A stretch of 64,000 nt of DNA from Enterococcus mundtii (lineage in GTDB: Bacteria; Bacillota; Bacilli; Lactobacillales; Enterococcaceae): positions 1-64,000 of the forward strand of contig NZ_PUAP01000020.1 in the NCBI RefSeq assembly GCF_002947535.1. The letters run 5' to 3'. Within the stretch, counting starts at the first letter, position 1; the number at the start of each line of letters is the position of its first letter. Position numbers and translations under genes: made by a program. The notes under the pieces were generated by a model that was not told where the DNA came from, searched no databases, and was given only the letters and a program-made list of their open reading frames with translations. Shown piece after piece: positions 35,782-45,364 of the stretch.

Positions 35782-36822
35782 ATGAAAAAACCGATTTTCA
35801 GTATTATCGTTCCTGTCTATAATGCCGAAGATACGATTGAGCGTTCGATTGATAGATTACAATCTTTAGAATTTAATGATTATGAAGTGATTTTAGTGAA
35901 TGATGGCTCGACGGATAAAACAGAACAGTTGATCCATCAATTAGTTGACAAAAATCCTAAGTTTCAATGGGTGACAACTAAAAACCAAGGACCAGGATTT
36001 GCCCGTAATGAGGGGCTCAATCGTGCGCGGGGGGACTACATCCTCTTTTTTGACGCAGATGACACTCCGAATCGAGCAGTATTGAAAGAATATGAACAAC
36101 TTTTGAAGAAACAACCGAATGCTGATTTGATTGTGAGTTCCTTCGTATTTAGAACTATAGATGATGAAAAAGTGATCTCTGAGAAGATAAACCAGGTCAC
36201 CGAACATCTATACACGAAGCGAGAAGATTTTATGGAAGACATGTACACATTGATGAATCAGCAACTGATGTATGTTGTTTGGAATAAATGCTATCGCAAA
36301 GACTTGTTAGAAAAACATAGAGTTCGATTCAAAAATTATAGTAGTTGTGAAGATCGTATTTTTAATTTAGATTATTTCGAATACTGTGATGAGGTCCTAA
36401 TGAATCCTGGTATTGTTTATACCTATGAATTTCAAGGTGGCAAAGGGATAACAAATAAATACAATGCAAATAAGTTTCAAACATTTGAAGAATTTTATTT
36501 GCGAGCAAATGAAGTGACAAATAATAATAATAAAGCAGGAATGGCTTCCCTTTTATTAAAAGGAACAACGTCAGTTCTTTTATCAATTGCTGAAACGCAT
36601 CAGTTAACTAATACTGAAAAGAGATATGCAATAAAAGAAATTTTAAACAGTGATGTAATAAAAGAAGCGCGTTCGATTGCGTGTACTGATTCGATCATTA
36701 AAAAATTGACAAAGTTTTATTTCAACTTACCAATTATAATCGCTTATCATACTATTATTTTAGCAAATAAGATCCAGCGAATTAGCCCTCGATTAATCGC
36801 TTTATTAAAAAGAAAATATTAA
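35782..36822 (+). CDS. Family 2 glycosyltransferase
   Basis: The 346-residue protein has a GT-A domain with FSIIVPVYNAEDTI, NDGSTDKT and FFDADD in its first 95 residues, then a less conserved C-terminal half with YVVWNKCYRKDLLEKH and CEDRIFN, as in WfgS/EpsJ-like enzymes of capsule loci. It lies 17 bases after epaR and is the first gene of the variable part. Donor and acceptor cannot be predicted. Confidence 0.88.
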   Translation: MKKPIFSIIVPVYNAEDTIERSIDRLQSLEFNDYEVILVNDGSTDKTEQLIHQLVDKNPKFQWVTTKNQGPGFARNEGLNRARGDYILFFDADDTPNRAVLKEYEQLLKKQPNADLIVSSFVFRTIDDEKVISEKINQVTEHLYTKREDFMEDMYTLMNQQLMYVVWNKCYRKDLLEKHRVRFKNYSSCEDRIFNLDYFEYCDEVLMNPGIVYTYEFQGGKGITNKYNANKFQTFEEFYLRANEVTNNNNKAGMASLLLKGTTSVLLSIAETHQLTNTEKRYAIKEILNSDVIKEARSIACTDSIIKKLTKFYFNLPIIIAYHTIILANKIQRISPRLIALLKRKY

Positions 36823-36866
36823 GTTCTTACAGTTAGTTAAGATCACGAAAAGGAGAAAATCATTTT

Positions 36867-37583
36867 ATGAATATTGCTTTATTAACTGCTTCAGGTACTG
36901 GAACTAGAACAGGTCAAGATATTCCAAAGCAATTCATCCATGTGAATAATATTCCAATCCTAGTTTATACACTGAAAGCTTTTGAAGAACATCCAGAGAT
37001 TGATGAAATTTGTGTGGTTATTTTAAAGGGTTGGGAAGAAATGCTGACTGCTTATGCAAAGCAATTCAATATCACAAAACTAAAGTATATTGTTGAAGGC
37101 GGTAATTCTGGCCAAGAATCAATTTATAATGGATTGAAAGAAATCTACAAAAAAAGAGCTAAAGATGATGTTGTATTGATTCATGATGGCAATCGACCAA
37201 TGGTCAGTGAAAAAATCATCAGCGAGAGTATTGCAGTTTATAAAGAAAATGGAAATGCTGTAGCTGTTATTCCTTGTACAGAAGTTGTTTTCACGTTAGA
37301 ACAAAAAGGGGAGACAAGTTCAGTAAATTCTTTGAATCGCGATCTTTTAGTTCGTACACAAACACCGCACACGTATCAATTGGGTGAAATTATAGAGACA
37401 TACCAATTAGCAGAAGAAAAAGGAATTAATGATATGGCAGCTTCATGTCAGTTGATGCAAGTTTTAGGAAAAAAATCTTACTTTTCACCTGGATCAGAGA
37501 AAAACTTGAAAATCACTACTCTAGAAGATTTAGAAATTTTTAAAGCATTATTGAATTCAACAAATGATGACTGGATCAAGTAA
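36867..37583 (+). CDS. IspD/TarI-family cytidylyltransferase
   Basis: The 238-residue protein has the CTP loop TASGTGTRTGQDIPKQF, IHDGNRPMV and LNRDLLVRTQTPHTY, as in TarI and IspD. In a polysaccharide locus with LicD it most likely makes a CDP-activated polyol phosphate such as CDP-ribitol for a teichoic-acid-like side chain. No TarJ reductase follows; instead there is a sugar epimerase-type enzyme. A housekeeping IspD role is less likely in this setting. Confidence 0.82.
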   Translation: MNIALLTASGTGTRTGQDIPKQFIHVNNIPILVYTLKAFEEHPEIDEICVVILKGWEEMLTAYAKQFNITKLKYIVEGGNSGQESIYNGLKEIYKKRAKDDVVLIHDGNRPMVSEKIISESIAVYKENGNAVAVIPCTEVVFTLEQKGETSSVNSLNRDLLVRTQTPHTYQLGEIIETYQLAEEKGINDMAASCQLMQVLGKKSYFSPGSEKNLKITTLEDLEIFKALLNSTNDDWIK

Positions 37584-37596
37584 GGCAGGTAAGAAA

Positions 37597-38655
37597 ATGA
37601 ATCTATTAGAAAACGAAAATTATCTTTCAAATTTAAAAATGTGTGTCCAGGAAACTACTGATATATTCCAAAAATTTAAAGATAAATCTGTTATGATCAC
37701 AGGAGCAAATGGGTTGATTTGTTCTGCCGTTGTCGATTTATTGATTATCGCTAATCAAGAACTTGATTTGAAGTTGACGATATATACCCTAGGAAGGAAT
37801 ATCGAAAGATTAAAAACACGTTTTTCTACTTATTTGGCGAGTGAATGCATTGTGCCAGTATTGTATGATGCGACGAAAAAGTTCACTTTTACTAATAAGG
37901 TAGATTATATTATTCATGGTGCGAGCCATGCGAGTCCTGAACTTTATTCAGAAAAACCTGTAGAAACAATGCAAGGCAATATTTTTGGGCTAAATTCATT
38001 ATTGGAGTTCTCAAAGAAAGAACAAGTTGATAGACTGTTATATGTATCATCAAGTGAAGTCTATGGAGAATTTAGTACAGGTAGACCTTTACTTGAATCT
38101 GATTATGGTTATATTGATCTGTTGAATCCACGTTCTTCTTATTCTATGGGGAAACGTGCAGCTGAGACATTATGTGTTAGTTACTTAAAAGAATATTCAG
38201 TAAAGAGTGTCATTGTTCGTCCGGGACATATTTATGGCCCTTCAGCAAAACAAGAAGATAAACGTGTTTCTTCAGCATTTGTTTTAGATGCTTTGAAAGG
38301 TAAAAAAATCATTATGAAAAGCACAGGTAGCCAAATAAGATCTTATACTTATAGTCTAGATTGTGCTACTGCCATGCTATATGCTCTTGTTAAAGGAAAT
38401 CCTGGAGAAGCCTACAATATATCCAATCCACATTCCATTATCAGTATTGCAGAGATGGCTAAAACGATTGCGGAAATCGGGAATGTTGATTTGGAGTTTG
38501 ATTTGCCTACTGAAGGTGAAACAAAACAATTCAATCCTATGAATAACTCCAGTTTGAATAGCGAAAAGCTAAGTGCTTTAGGATGGAAAGCTTTTTTTGA
38601 TGCAAAAGATGGATTTAAGAATACTTTGGATATCTTATCAGAAAGTATCTTATAG
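37597..38655 (+). CDS. NAD-dependent epimerase/dehydratase
   Basis: This 352-residue extended SDR protein has VMITGANGLICSAVV (nucleotide loop), VSSSEVYGEF, and the YSMGKRAAE catalytic YxxxK motif. Such enzymes change dTDP-, UDP- or CDP-linked sugars. It sits 13 bases after the cytidylyltransferase gene, where TarJ would stand in a ribitol phosphate operon, so it may act on a CDP-linked compound. The ATG at 37597 is preceded by AAGGCAGG. Confidence 0.85.
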   Translation: MNLLENENYLSNLKMCVQETTDIFQKFKDKSVMITGANGLICSAVVDLLIIANQELDLKLTIYTLGRNIERLKTRFSTYLASECIVPVLYDATKKFTFTNKVDYIIHGASHASPELYSEKPVETMQGNIFGLNSLLEFSKKEQVDRLLYVSSSEVYGEFSTGRPLLESDYGYIDLLNPRSSYSMGKRAAETLCVSYLKEYSVKSVIVRPGHIYGPSAKQEDKRVSSAFVLDALKGKKIIMKSTGSQIRSYTYSLDCATAMLYALVKGNPGEAYNISNPHSIISIAEMAKTIAEIGNVDLEFDLPTEGETKQFNPMNNSSLNSEKLSALGWKAFFDAKDGFKNTLDILSESIL

Positions 38656-38712
38656 AGATTCGATACTTTTTAACCGTTATAGAGTAATAAATATAGAAAA
38701 ATAGGTGATCAA

Positions 38713-39804
38713 GTGAACAAAGTGAAAAGAGTGTTGCATTTTCAAGGGAGAATGGGCAAAGGTGGAGCTGAATCTTTCATGATGAATCTATACAGAAGAA
38801 TCGACCGTCACAAAGTGCAGTTCGATTTTTTGATTTATGATGATTATGCACACGTGACAGATTATCATGAAGAGATTAAAAAAATGGGTGGAAGAATATT
38901 TGTAGTGACTAATCCCAAAAAAAATATCATAAAGTATTGGATTGAGGTTAGAAAACTTTTAGCAGAACATCATTTCGATATCGTCCATAATGAAGTGTAT
39001 TTTGGTGGAGGAATCAACCTGTTATTAGCTAGAAAACGAGGAATAAAGCAACGAATAGCACATAGTCATGCCACTAGCGATGGAAAATCGTCTAATTTTT
39101 TTATGAATTTATTAAGGAAATATTTACATCATTTACTTATTAAAGAAGCAACTGATTTTTTAGCTGTTAGTAAAGAAGCTGGAGATAGCTTATTCCAAGG
39201 TCATCCTTATGAGATTATTCATAATGGTATTGATTTATCATTGTACAAGACGGATGAACATGTACGTACCGAGAAACGAGCAGAGCTTGGACTTTTCCCG
39301 ACTGATTTTGTTATAGGGAATATTGGTCGCCTCGAAAAGCAAAAAAATCAAGCCTATCTCATTGATATCGTTAGCGAACTATTAAAAAAGAAAACAGATG
39401 CTAAATTGTTAATTGTTGGAGCTGGTTCGTTGCAAAAAAGTTTAGAGAAACAAATAACTGAATTGAACTTATCAAAAAATGTATACCTCTTAGGTGAAAG
39501 AAATGACATCCCAGAGTTGTTTCAAGCTATGGATGTATTTTGTATGACATCTTTGTACGAAGGTCTTCCAATGGTCGGCTTAGAGGCTCAGGCAAGTAGA
39601 AAAAAACTCGTATTATCGAGTACGATTTCTCCAGACACGAAAGTAACTCCAAACGTTACCTTTATTGGGCTTGATGAAACTAAATCAACTTGGTGTGAAG
39701 CAATTTTAAGTCAGCCTTGGAATAATGAAATAACACAAGAATTAGTGGAATATGATGTTAGCCATACATTACAACAAATGTTAAAGGTATATAAGGTTTA
39801 TTAG
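38713..39804 (+). CDS. GT4-family glycosyltransferase
   Basis: The 363-residue protein has the GT-B fold with an acceptor domain (GRMGKGGAESFMMNLYRR at the start) and a C-terminal donor domain with GNIGRLEKQKNQAYLID and TSLYEGLPMVGLEAQA, the EX7E-type motif of family 4. It resembles EpsF-like enzymes of exopolysaccharide loci. It begins with GTG after AGGTGATC. Sugar specificity is unknown. Confidence 0.9.
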   Translation: MNKVKRVLHFQGRMGKGGAESFMMNLYRRIDRHKVQFDFLIYDDYAHVTDYHEEIKKMGGRIFVVTNPKKNIIKYWIEVRKLLAEHHFDIVHNEVYFGGGINLLLARKRGIKQRIAHSHATSDGKSSNFFMNLLRKYLHHLLIKEATDFLAVSKEAGDSLFQGHPYEIIHNGIDLSLYKTDEHVRTEKRAELGLFPTDFVIGNIGRLEKQKNQAYLIDIVSELLKKKTDAKLLIVGAGSLQKSLEKQITELNLSKNVYLLGERNDIPELFQAMDVFCMTSLYEGLPMVGLEAQASRKKLVLSSTISPDTKVTPNVTFIGLDETKSTWCEAILSQPWNNEITQELVEYDVSHTLQQMLKVYKVY

Positions 39805-39816
39805 AGGGAGTAGACA

Positions 39817-40632
39817 ATGTCTGACTATTTAAGCACAAAAGAAATTCATGAAGGTTTGCTAGATTTATTAAAATTTTTTGATCAGTTTTGTCAAGAACAT
39901 GATATGACATATTTTTTAGCTGGTGGAACCTTATTAGGGGCCATTAGACATAAAGGTTTTATTCCATGGGATGATGATGCAGACATCATTATGCCTAGAA
40001 AAGATTACAATAAACTTATTAGCTTAGCACAGAAGTTGCCTGATTTTCTAGAATTAAAAGCTTTAGAAATAGATAACAAATGGGAATATGCTTTTACAAA
40101 AATAAATGATACACGAACGTATATCGATGATGATTATCGAGTTGCTCAGCATGGATTATTTTTAGATATTTTCCCAATTGATTCTGTACCAGAAAAAACT
40201 TTTAGCCAAAAGTTTTTAGTGAAAAGAATGAAGTTATTAGATGTTTTTAGAGGTGCAGAGAGTAAGAAAAAGTTTAAACCGGAAGAGAAATTTATTTTTA
40301 TCAAAAAAATGATTGCTAATTATGCTAGACGTAAGGGTGCGAATCACTTTGCTAGGAAGATGAATCAACTGGCTAAAAGTACGAATGAGCGACAGATTGA
40401 TTCTAGTTTAAAAGGAGTAAGTGTATCAACAATTTATGGAGTGAGGGAATTCTTACCATCTAGTACTTTTGCTGAAGGTGTTTATGTAGAGTTTGAAGAC
40501 ACGAAGTTATCTATCCCCAAAAATTACAAAGTATATTTAGAGAGTCTATATGGAGATTACATGCAATTGCCACCTTTAGAAAAGCAAAAAGGAGATCACT
40601 ATAAAATCAAAAGACATAAGAAAGAAAAGTAG
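39817..40632 (+). CDS. LicD-family phosphotransferase
   Basis: The 271-residue protein has the LicD signature GGTLLGAIRHKGFIPWDDDAD (residues about 38-58, minus ends), a nucleotidyltransferase-like fold that moves phosphocholine or another phospho-alcohol from a CDP donor to a sugar. With the cytidylyltransferase three genes upstream it suggests phospho-polyol or similar decoration. It lies 12 bases after the GT4 gene. Confidence 0.9.
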   Translation: MSDYLSTKEIHEGLLDLLKFFDQFCQEHDMTYFLAGGTLLGAIRHKGFIPWDDDADIIMPRKDYNKLISLAQKLPDFLELKALEIDNKWEYAFTKINDTRTYIDDDYRVAQHGLFLDIFPIDSVPEKTFSQKFLVKRMKLLDVFRGAESKKKFKPEEKFIFIKKMIANYARRKGANHFARKMNQLAKSTNERQIDSSLKGVSVSTIYGVREFLPSSTFAEGVYVEFEDTKLSIPKNYKVYLESLYGDYMQLPPLEKQKGDHYKIKRHKKEK

Positions 40633-40643
40633 GTAGTGTAAAT

Positions 40644-41627
40644 ATGAGAGATAAATCTTTTACAGTTTCAGTGATTATGCCGACTTATAATGGTGAAAAA
40701 AATATCATTGAACAATTAGAATCAATCAAAAATCAAGAACGAATGCCTGATGAAGTATTATTATGTGATGATGGCTCAACCGATCATACTGTTGAGATCG
40801 TAACTAATTTTATAGAAGAAAACCAATTATCTGGATGGCAGCTGTTGATCAATGAGGTAAACATCGGTTGGAGAGAAAATTTCATCCGCTTGATTCACCA
40901 AGCAAAGGGGGATGTGATTTTTTTTAGTGACCAAGATGATATTTGGTACCCGCACAAAATTAAACATATGTCTGAAAAGATAATGTCCGACCCGGAAAAT
41001 ATAAAAGTACTAGTTTCTAATTATGATGAGCTACTTGAAGAAAATGGTGTCTCTTATCCATGTGAAAAGAGAAAGATACCGACAAAACAACCGAATGATT
41101 ATATTTATTTTTCTAAAAAAAATGTATTTTTAAATCGACCAGGCTGGGTTTATGCTTTTCAAAAAGACTTTATTCCGACTTTCGATGAGTTTCTCGAAAC
41201 ATCACTTTATCCAGTGCATGATATGGCGATGTGGTCTACAGGTGTTTTAACAGACAAGCTTTATCTACTAGATGAGAAAACAGGATTATGGCGAAAACAT
41301 GGAAGTAGTGCCATGCAAATCGAAAACGAAGAAACAGAAAAATCTGCAGAAACTAAGAAGAATATACGATTAGGAAAACTGGAATTATTGAAAATTCTAA
41401 CAGAATCAAATTTGAATTTTGTCCAACGAGTTGATGTACCTAATAAAGAGTATAAAATAAAAACATTGAAAGCTTTATTGAAGGAATTAGAAACAAGATT
41501 AAAGATTATCGAAGAAGATAAACCAATGGCTGTATTGACATCTTGGAACTCTTATACAGTTTTACATTCTTTTCTAGCTGATATCTTATACTTTACAAAA
41601 AGCAGAGTGAATAAAAAATACCGGTAA
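40644..41627 (+). CDS. Family 2 glycosyltransferase
   Basis: The 327-residue protein has VSVIMPTYNGEKNI, CDDGSTDHT and FSDQDDIWYPHK, which are complete GT2 motifs, and PVHDMAMW as in rhamnosyltransferases of the EpaD type. The C-terminal 90 residues are helical and Lys/Glu-rich. It lies between licD and the Wzz-like gene. The sugar is unknown. Confidence 0.88.
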   Translation: MRDKSFTVSVIMPTYNGEKNIIEQLESIKNQERMPDEVLLCDDGSTDHTVEIVTNFIEENQLSGWQLLINEVNIGWRENFIRLIHQAKGDVIFFSDQDDIWYPHKIKHMSEKIMSDPENIKVLVSNYDELLEENGVSYPCEKRKIPTKQPNDYIYFSKKNVFLNRPGWVYAFQKDFIPTFDEFLETSLYPVHDMAMWSTGVLTDKLYLLDEKTGLWRKHGSSAMQIENEETEKSAETKKNIRLGKLELLKILTESNLNFVQRVDVPNKEYKIKTLKALLKELETRLKIIEEDKPMAVLTSWNSYTVLHSFLADILYFTKSRVNKKYR

Positions 41628-41644
41628 CAAATGGAGGGAAATAA

Positions 41645-42595
41645 ATGTCCAATAATAGTCTGTCACCTAAAGATATATATTCTTTTTTTAGAGATCATTT
41701 AAAAGTATATATTGTTTCATTTATAATAAGTTTGCTTCTTGTAGGTGGATTATTCTTCTATTCAAATTATTCTCAAAGTAAGATTGAAAATACTAATCAA
41801 ATAAATCGTCCATTATTCTCATTTATTTTAGAAAATAGTCAAGGCAATATCGTGACTGCTTCAGGGGCTGTAAAACAAGTATTTTTAACTAGTTTACAGG
41901 AAAAAAATCAGTTTTCAGATGAGACACTTGAAAAACTAAGTGTAGGATACAATGATATTCAAAATACGATTGATGTTCAGTTTACAGATGATGTACCTGA
42001 GCAAGAACAAAAACAAATATCTGAATTATTGCAAAAAGAAATGACTAATAACGAGTTACCTTTTTTTGATAATAAAACGTTCTATTATATCAATAAAGAT
42101 ATCCAATTTAATAAATCATTGCCAGTACAAGTGAGTGAAGGAATTAGTATTAAAAAAATAATTTTATTAGTATTAGTAATGATAGTTATTACAGTGGGTC
42201 TAGGAACTCTTTTAGTAAGTTGGAAAGAGTACAGAACCAAAGTTATCACGCAAAAATTCACACTTGGAAATGATGTTCAAGCGATTGATATCAATTCCTT
42301 AGACTTATCAACTGTGGAAGAAAAACTAAATATTATCAATTCACTATTGAATGGTACATCTAAAAATAAATTTTTGGTTTTAGAAGAAAACAATATCATT
42401 GATAGAAATCAAATTTCCAAACAAAATAATACAAATATTTTTTCAAATTTGAATCATATTATTGAGCCAGTGTCGTTTAAACCAGATGAAATTTTAATTG
42501 TTTGTTTTAAGAAAAATACGACTAAAAAATGGTATAGAGAACAATTAGAGATTGCAAAAGCTTTAACTAATATCATTAAAATAATCTATATATAA
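41645..42595 (+). CDS. Wzz-like chain-length protein with a divergent C-terminal domain
   Basis: The 316-residue protein has two membrane segments (about residues 22-40 and 175-195) bracketing an extracytoplasmic domain of about 130 residues, as in Wzz/CapA polysaccharide co-polymerases. The cytoplasmic C-terminal part of about 115 residues resembles the position of a BY-kinase but has no Walker A motif or Tyr cluster. It probably controls polymer length with the adjacent EpsG-like polymerase. The sequence is AT-rich. Confidence 0.68.
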   Translation: MSNNSLSPKDIYSFFRDHLKVYIVSFIISLLLVGGLFFYSNYSQSKIENTNQINRPLFSFILENSQGNIVTASGAVKQVFLTSLQEKNQFSDETLEKLSVGYNDIQNTIDVQFTDDVPEQEQKQISELLQKEMTNNELPFFDNKTFYYINKDIQFNKSLPVQVSEGISIKKIILLVLVMIVITVGLGTLLVSWKEYRTKVITQKFTLGNDVQAIDINSLDLSTVEEKLNIINSLLNGTSKNKFLVLEENNIIDRNQISKQNNTNIFSNLNHIIEPVSFKPDEILIVCFKKNTTKKWYREQLEIAKALTNIIKIIYI

Positions 42596-42606
42596 GGAGA
42601 ACAGCA

Positions 42607-43668
42607 TTGTACATTTATGTAGGAACATTCGCACTGCTAGCTTTATTTTCAGTTTTAGAATATTTTACTAGAAAAAAAATATATTTTTATGCTGGTATCG
42701 TATTTTTAATGTGTTTAGCAGGTTTTAGATTTTCTACGGGATATGATTTTTCTTCCTATAACAATTTTTTTGATAGGTTAATTAATTGGGATAAAATATT
42801 CGATGGTAGTATTGATGCAGAACCTGGATATCTTTTATTAAATTATATCGTTCGTGAGCTAGGAATGAATTTTTCAACTTTTGTCTTATTATTCTCAATA
42901 ATAAGTATGTTATTGCTTGCGTATGCACTTAATAATTATTTTCCGGTTCCATCAATTGCACTACTCTATTACTACTCTAGATTTTTTCTAGTACGTGATA
43001 TGGGGCAAATAAGATCTTCTATTGTGGCTATCATATTCTTATTGGCTTTACCAGCGTTCAAAAAAAGAAATTTAAGAAATATTATTCTACTATCATTAGT
43101 AGGTTCATTATTTCATATTGTTTCTATTTTTATTATTCCTGCGTATCTTTTCGTACAGATTGTTAAAGAGATCAACGTCCCTAAAGAAATATTACTGATT
43201 TCATCTAGCGCATTTGTAGGAATCATTTTCTTTTTCCCAAATTTATTTAGGTTTATGATTCCAGACCGTTACTATGGATACTTATCTGGGTACTATGCAC
43301 AAGGCAATTGGATTTTTAATCCCGTATTCATTATGCAATTAGTTATACTGATTGGCGCAACTATTTTCGTGAAAAACAATAACACAGTTTTTACAGAAAA
43401 CTTCAATATAATATTATCTTTATATTGCTTATCAACGATTCTGTTAGTTTGTTTCGGACCTTTAGCAACAATTGGTGGAAGAATTAGTACAATATTTTCA
43501 ACAGTAGAGATTTTTATCGTACCCATTGTATTAGAGAAACTCTTTAAAAATAAATTTTTATTCTTAATAACTTTTATTTTGTTCAGCTTCTTTATATTTA
43601 TTTTGATTTTTATTGTTTCTGGAGCGTACAATTCTTATGTCCCATATAATACGATATTCTTTAAGTAA
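42607..43668 (+). CDS. EpsG/Wzy-type polysaccharide polymerase
   Basis: This 353-residue protein has about ten membrane segments, RFSTGYDFSSYNNFF after the second and RDMGQIRSSIVAI in the middle, as in EpsG-family polymerases. It would link decoration repeat units on the outer face. The start is TTG after an AAGGAG ribosome site. The gene is markedly AT-rich, like its neighbours. Confidence 0.85.
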   Translation: MYIYVGTFALLALFSVLEYFTRKKIYFYAGIVFLMCLAGFRFSTGYDFSSYNNFFDRLINWDKIFDGSIDAEPGYLLLNYIVRELGMNFSTFVLLFSIISMLLLAYALNNYFPVPSIALLYYYSRFFLVRDMGQIRSSIVAIIFLLALPAFKKRNLRNIILLSLVGSLFHIVSIFIIPAYLFVQIVKEINVPKEILLISSSAFVGIIFFFPNLFRFMIPDRYYGYLSGYYAQGNWIFNPVFIMQLVILIGATIFVKNNNTVFTENFNIILSLYCLSTILLVCFGPLATIGGRISTIFSTVEIFIVPIVLEKLFKNKFLFLITFILFSFFIFILIFIVSGAYNSYVPYNTIFFK

Positions 43669-43788
43669 TTAATAGTATATAATAGGTTAGCTTAAATAAT
43701 ACTAAGGTTGATTTGTAAGAAATATAGAGGCACAAGCACTATATATAAGATGGTTTGATTAAATAGTATGACAAAGTAGGTATTAATA

Positions 43789-45213
43789 ATGAATGATAAA
43801 GCAAGAAACGTAATGAGAAATTTATACTATACTGTAGCTGCAAATTTTGCTACTTTAGGAATATCAGTGCTATTAAATCTATTTGTGCCAAAACTTTTAG
43901 GTGTTACTGAATATAGTTATTGGCAACTTTATGTTTTTTACTCGTCTTATGTAGGTTTTCTACATTTTGGTTGGATTGATGGCATCTACTTAAAAATCGG
44001 CGGAGAAGAATATGATCAGTTGAATAAACGAGATTTGGGTACACAATTTTGGTATCTAATGATCTTTGAACTATTCTTATCTTTCTTTGTAGCTATATGG
44101 GCCTGGTTGTTTCTTCCTCATTCTGAGCAATCAGTCATACTTATCTTGACAGCAATAGTATCAGTCGTGACGATTATCAAAACATTTGTTTTATATATTT
44201 TTCAATCAACGAATCGAATCAAAGAGTATGCACAACTGTCAAGAAATGATCGATATCTATATGTTTTATTTATCGCTATTTACTTTTCTTTAGGTGGTAG
44301 AAACTTCTTCTGGTTGATTTTATTAGATATCCTTTCTAAATTGTTGGTAACATTATGGGGAATGTCTTTGATTAAAGATATGTTAAATGTCAAATTAATC
44401 AATTTACGAGTTTTATTCCCTGAAATACTAGATAATATCAATATCGGCAGTAAATTAATGATTAGTAATATTGCGAGTATGCTGATTATTGGAACAATCC
44501 GTTTTTTTGTGCAACAAAAATGGACAATCGAAACCTTTGGTAAGTTATCATTTACACTAAGCCTTTCAAATATGTTTTTGACATTCATCAATGCCATTGG
44601 CATTGTTATGTTTCCACTATTAAGAAGGACGAATAAAGAGAGATTGCCTGAATTGTTCCGTATTCTTAGAGGATTATTTGTTCCACTAACTTACGGCTTA
44701 CTAATATTTTATGTTCCTGCAAAAATCATTTTAAGTTTATGGTTACCGGAATACGCAGAAAGTCTAAGGTTTATGGGAATTTTATTCCCAATTGTCATTT
44801 ATGAAGGAAGAATGTCATTACTGATCAATACGTATCTAAAAACTTTGAGAAAAGAAAAAACGATTTTATTAGTAAATATCATTACGTTAGGAGTAACGTT
44901 ACTTGCGTCTTTATTTGTGATTTTCATTGTTGGAAATTTAGATTTGACTGTTTTACTCATTTTAATTAGTTTGGCCCTACGTTGTAATCTGGCTGAATTT
45001 TTCTTATACAAAGATTTGCGATTAGTGATAGGTTGGAAGCATGTTATTGAAACATTATTAACTGTGCTATTTATTTTAAGTAACGTATTATTCAATGCAT
45101 CTTTTACAAGCATGGTTATATACATCGTTATTTATATTGTATATCTTGCTTTTATACATCGATCAATTATTGCTAGCTATAAAGATTTTCGTATTTTACT
45201 AAAAGAACGTTAA
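43789..45213 (+). CDS. Wzx-type oligosaccharide flippase
   Basis: The 474-residue protein has about twelve to fourteen membrane segments and the pattern of the polysaccharide transporter (MATE/Wzx) superfamily: NFATLGISVLLNLFVPKLLG at the start and MFPLLRRTNKE in the middle. It should flip the lipid-linked repeat unit made by the variable enzymes. The locus thus has a flippase in addition to the ABC exporter. A terminator follows. Confidence 0.88.
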   Translation: MNDKARNVMRNLYYTVAANFATLGISVLLNLFVPKLLGVTEYSYWQLYVFYSSYVGFLHFGWIDGIYLKIGGEEYDQLNKRDLGTQFWYLMIFELFLSFFVAIWAWLFLPHSEQSVILILTAIVSVVTIIKTFVLYIFQSTNRIKEYAQLSRNDRYLYVLFIAIYFSLGGRNFFWLILLDILSKLLVTLWGMSLIKDMLNVKLINLRVLFPEILDNINIGSKLMISNIASMLIIGTIRFFVQQKWTIETFGKLSFTLSLSNMFLTFINAIGIVMFPLLRRTNKERLPELFRILRGLFVPLTYGLLIFYVPAKIILSLWLPEYAESLRFMGILFPIVIYEGRMSLLINTYLKTLRKEKTILLVNIITLGVTLLASLFVIFIVGNLDLTVLLILISLALRCNLAEFFLYKDLRLVIGWKHVIETLLTVLFILSNVLFNASFTSMVIYIVIYIVYLAFIHRSIIASYKDFRILLKER

Positions 45214-45241
45214 ACTAAACTACTGTATAAATTCTTTCATA

Positions 45242-45284
45242 AAAACGTCTCGTAAAAAATATTTTATTTTCTACGAGACGTTTT
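45242..45284 (+). terminator. Terminator after the flippase gene
   Basis: AAAACGTCTCGTA and TACGAGACGTTTT form a perfect 13-bp stem with a 17-base loop; the right arm runs into a short T-run. It ends the variable epa block. Confidence 0.82.
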
Positions 45285-45364
45285 CGATTACACTGCATAG
45301 TGTTCAATATCTTATCATGGTAAAATAGATTTATATTTTTTAATAAATAATTGGAGTGAATAAA

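Noticed and set aside
41645-42595. BY-type tyrosine kinase fused to a Wzz domain
   Set aside because: The C-terminal part lacks Walker A, Walker B and a tyrosine cluster.
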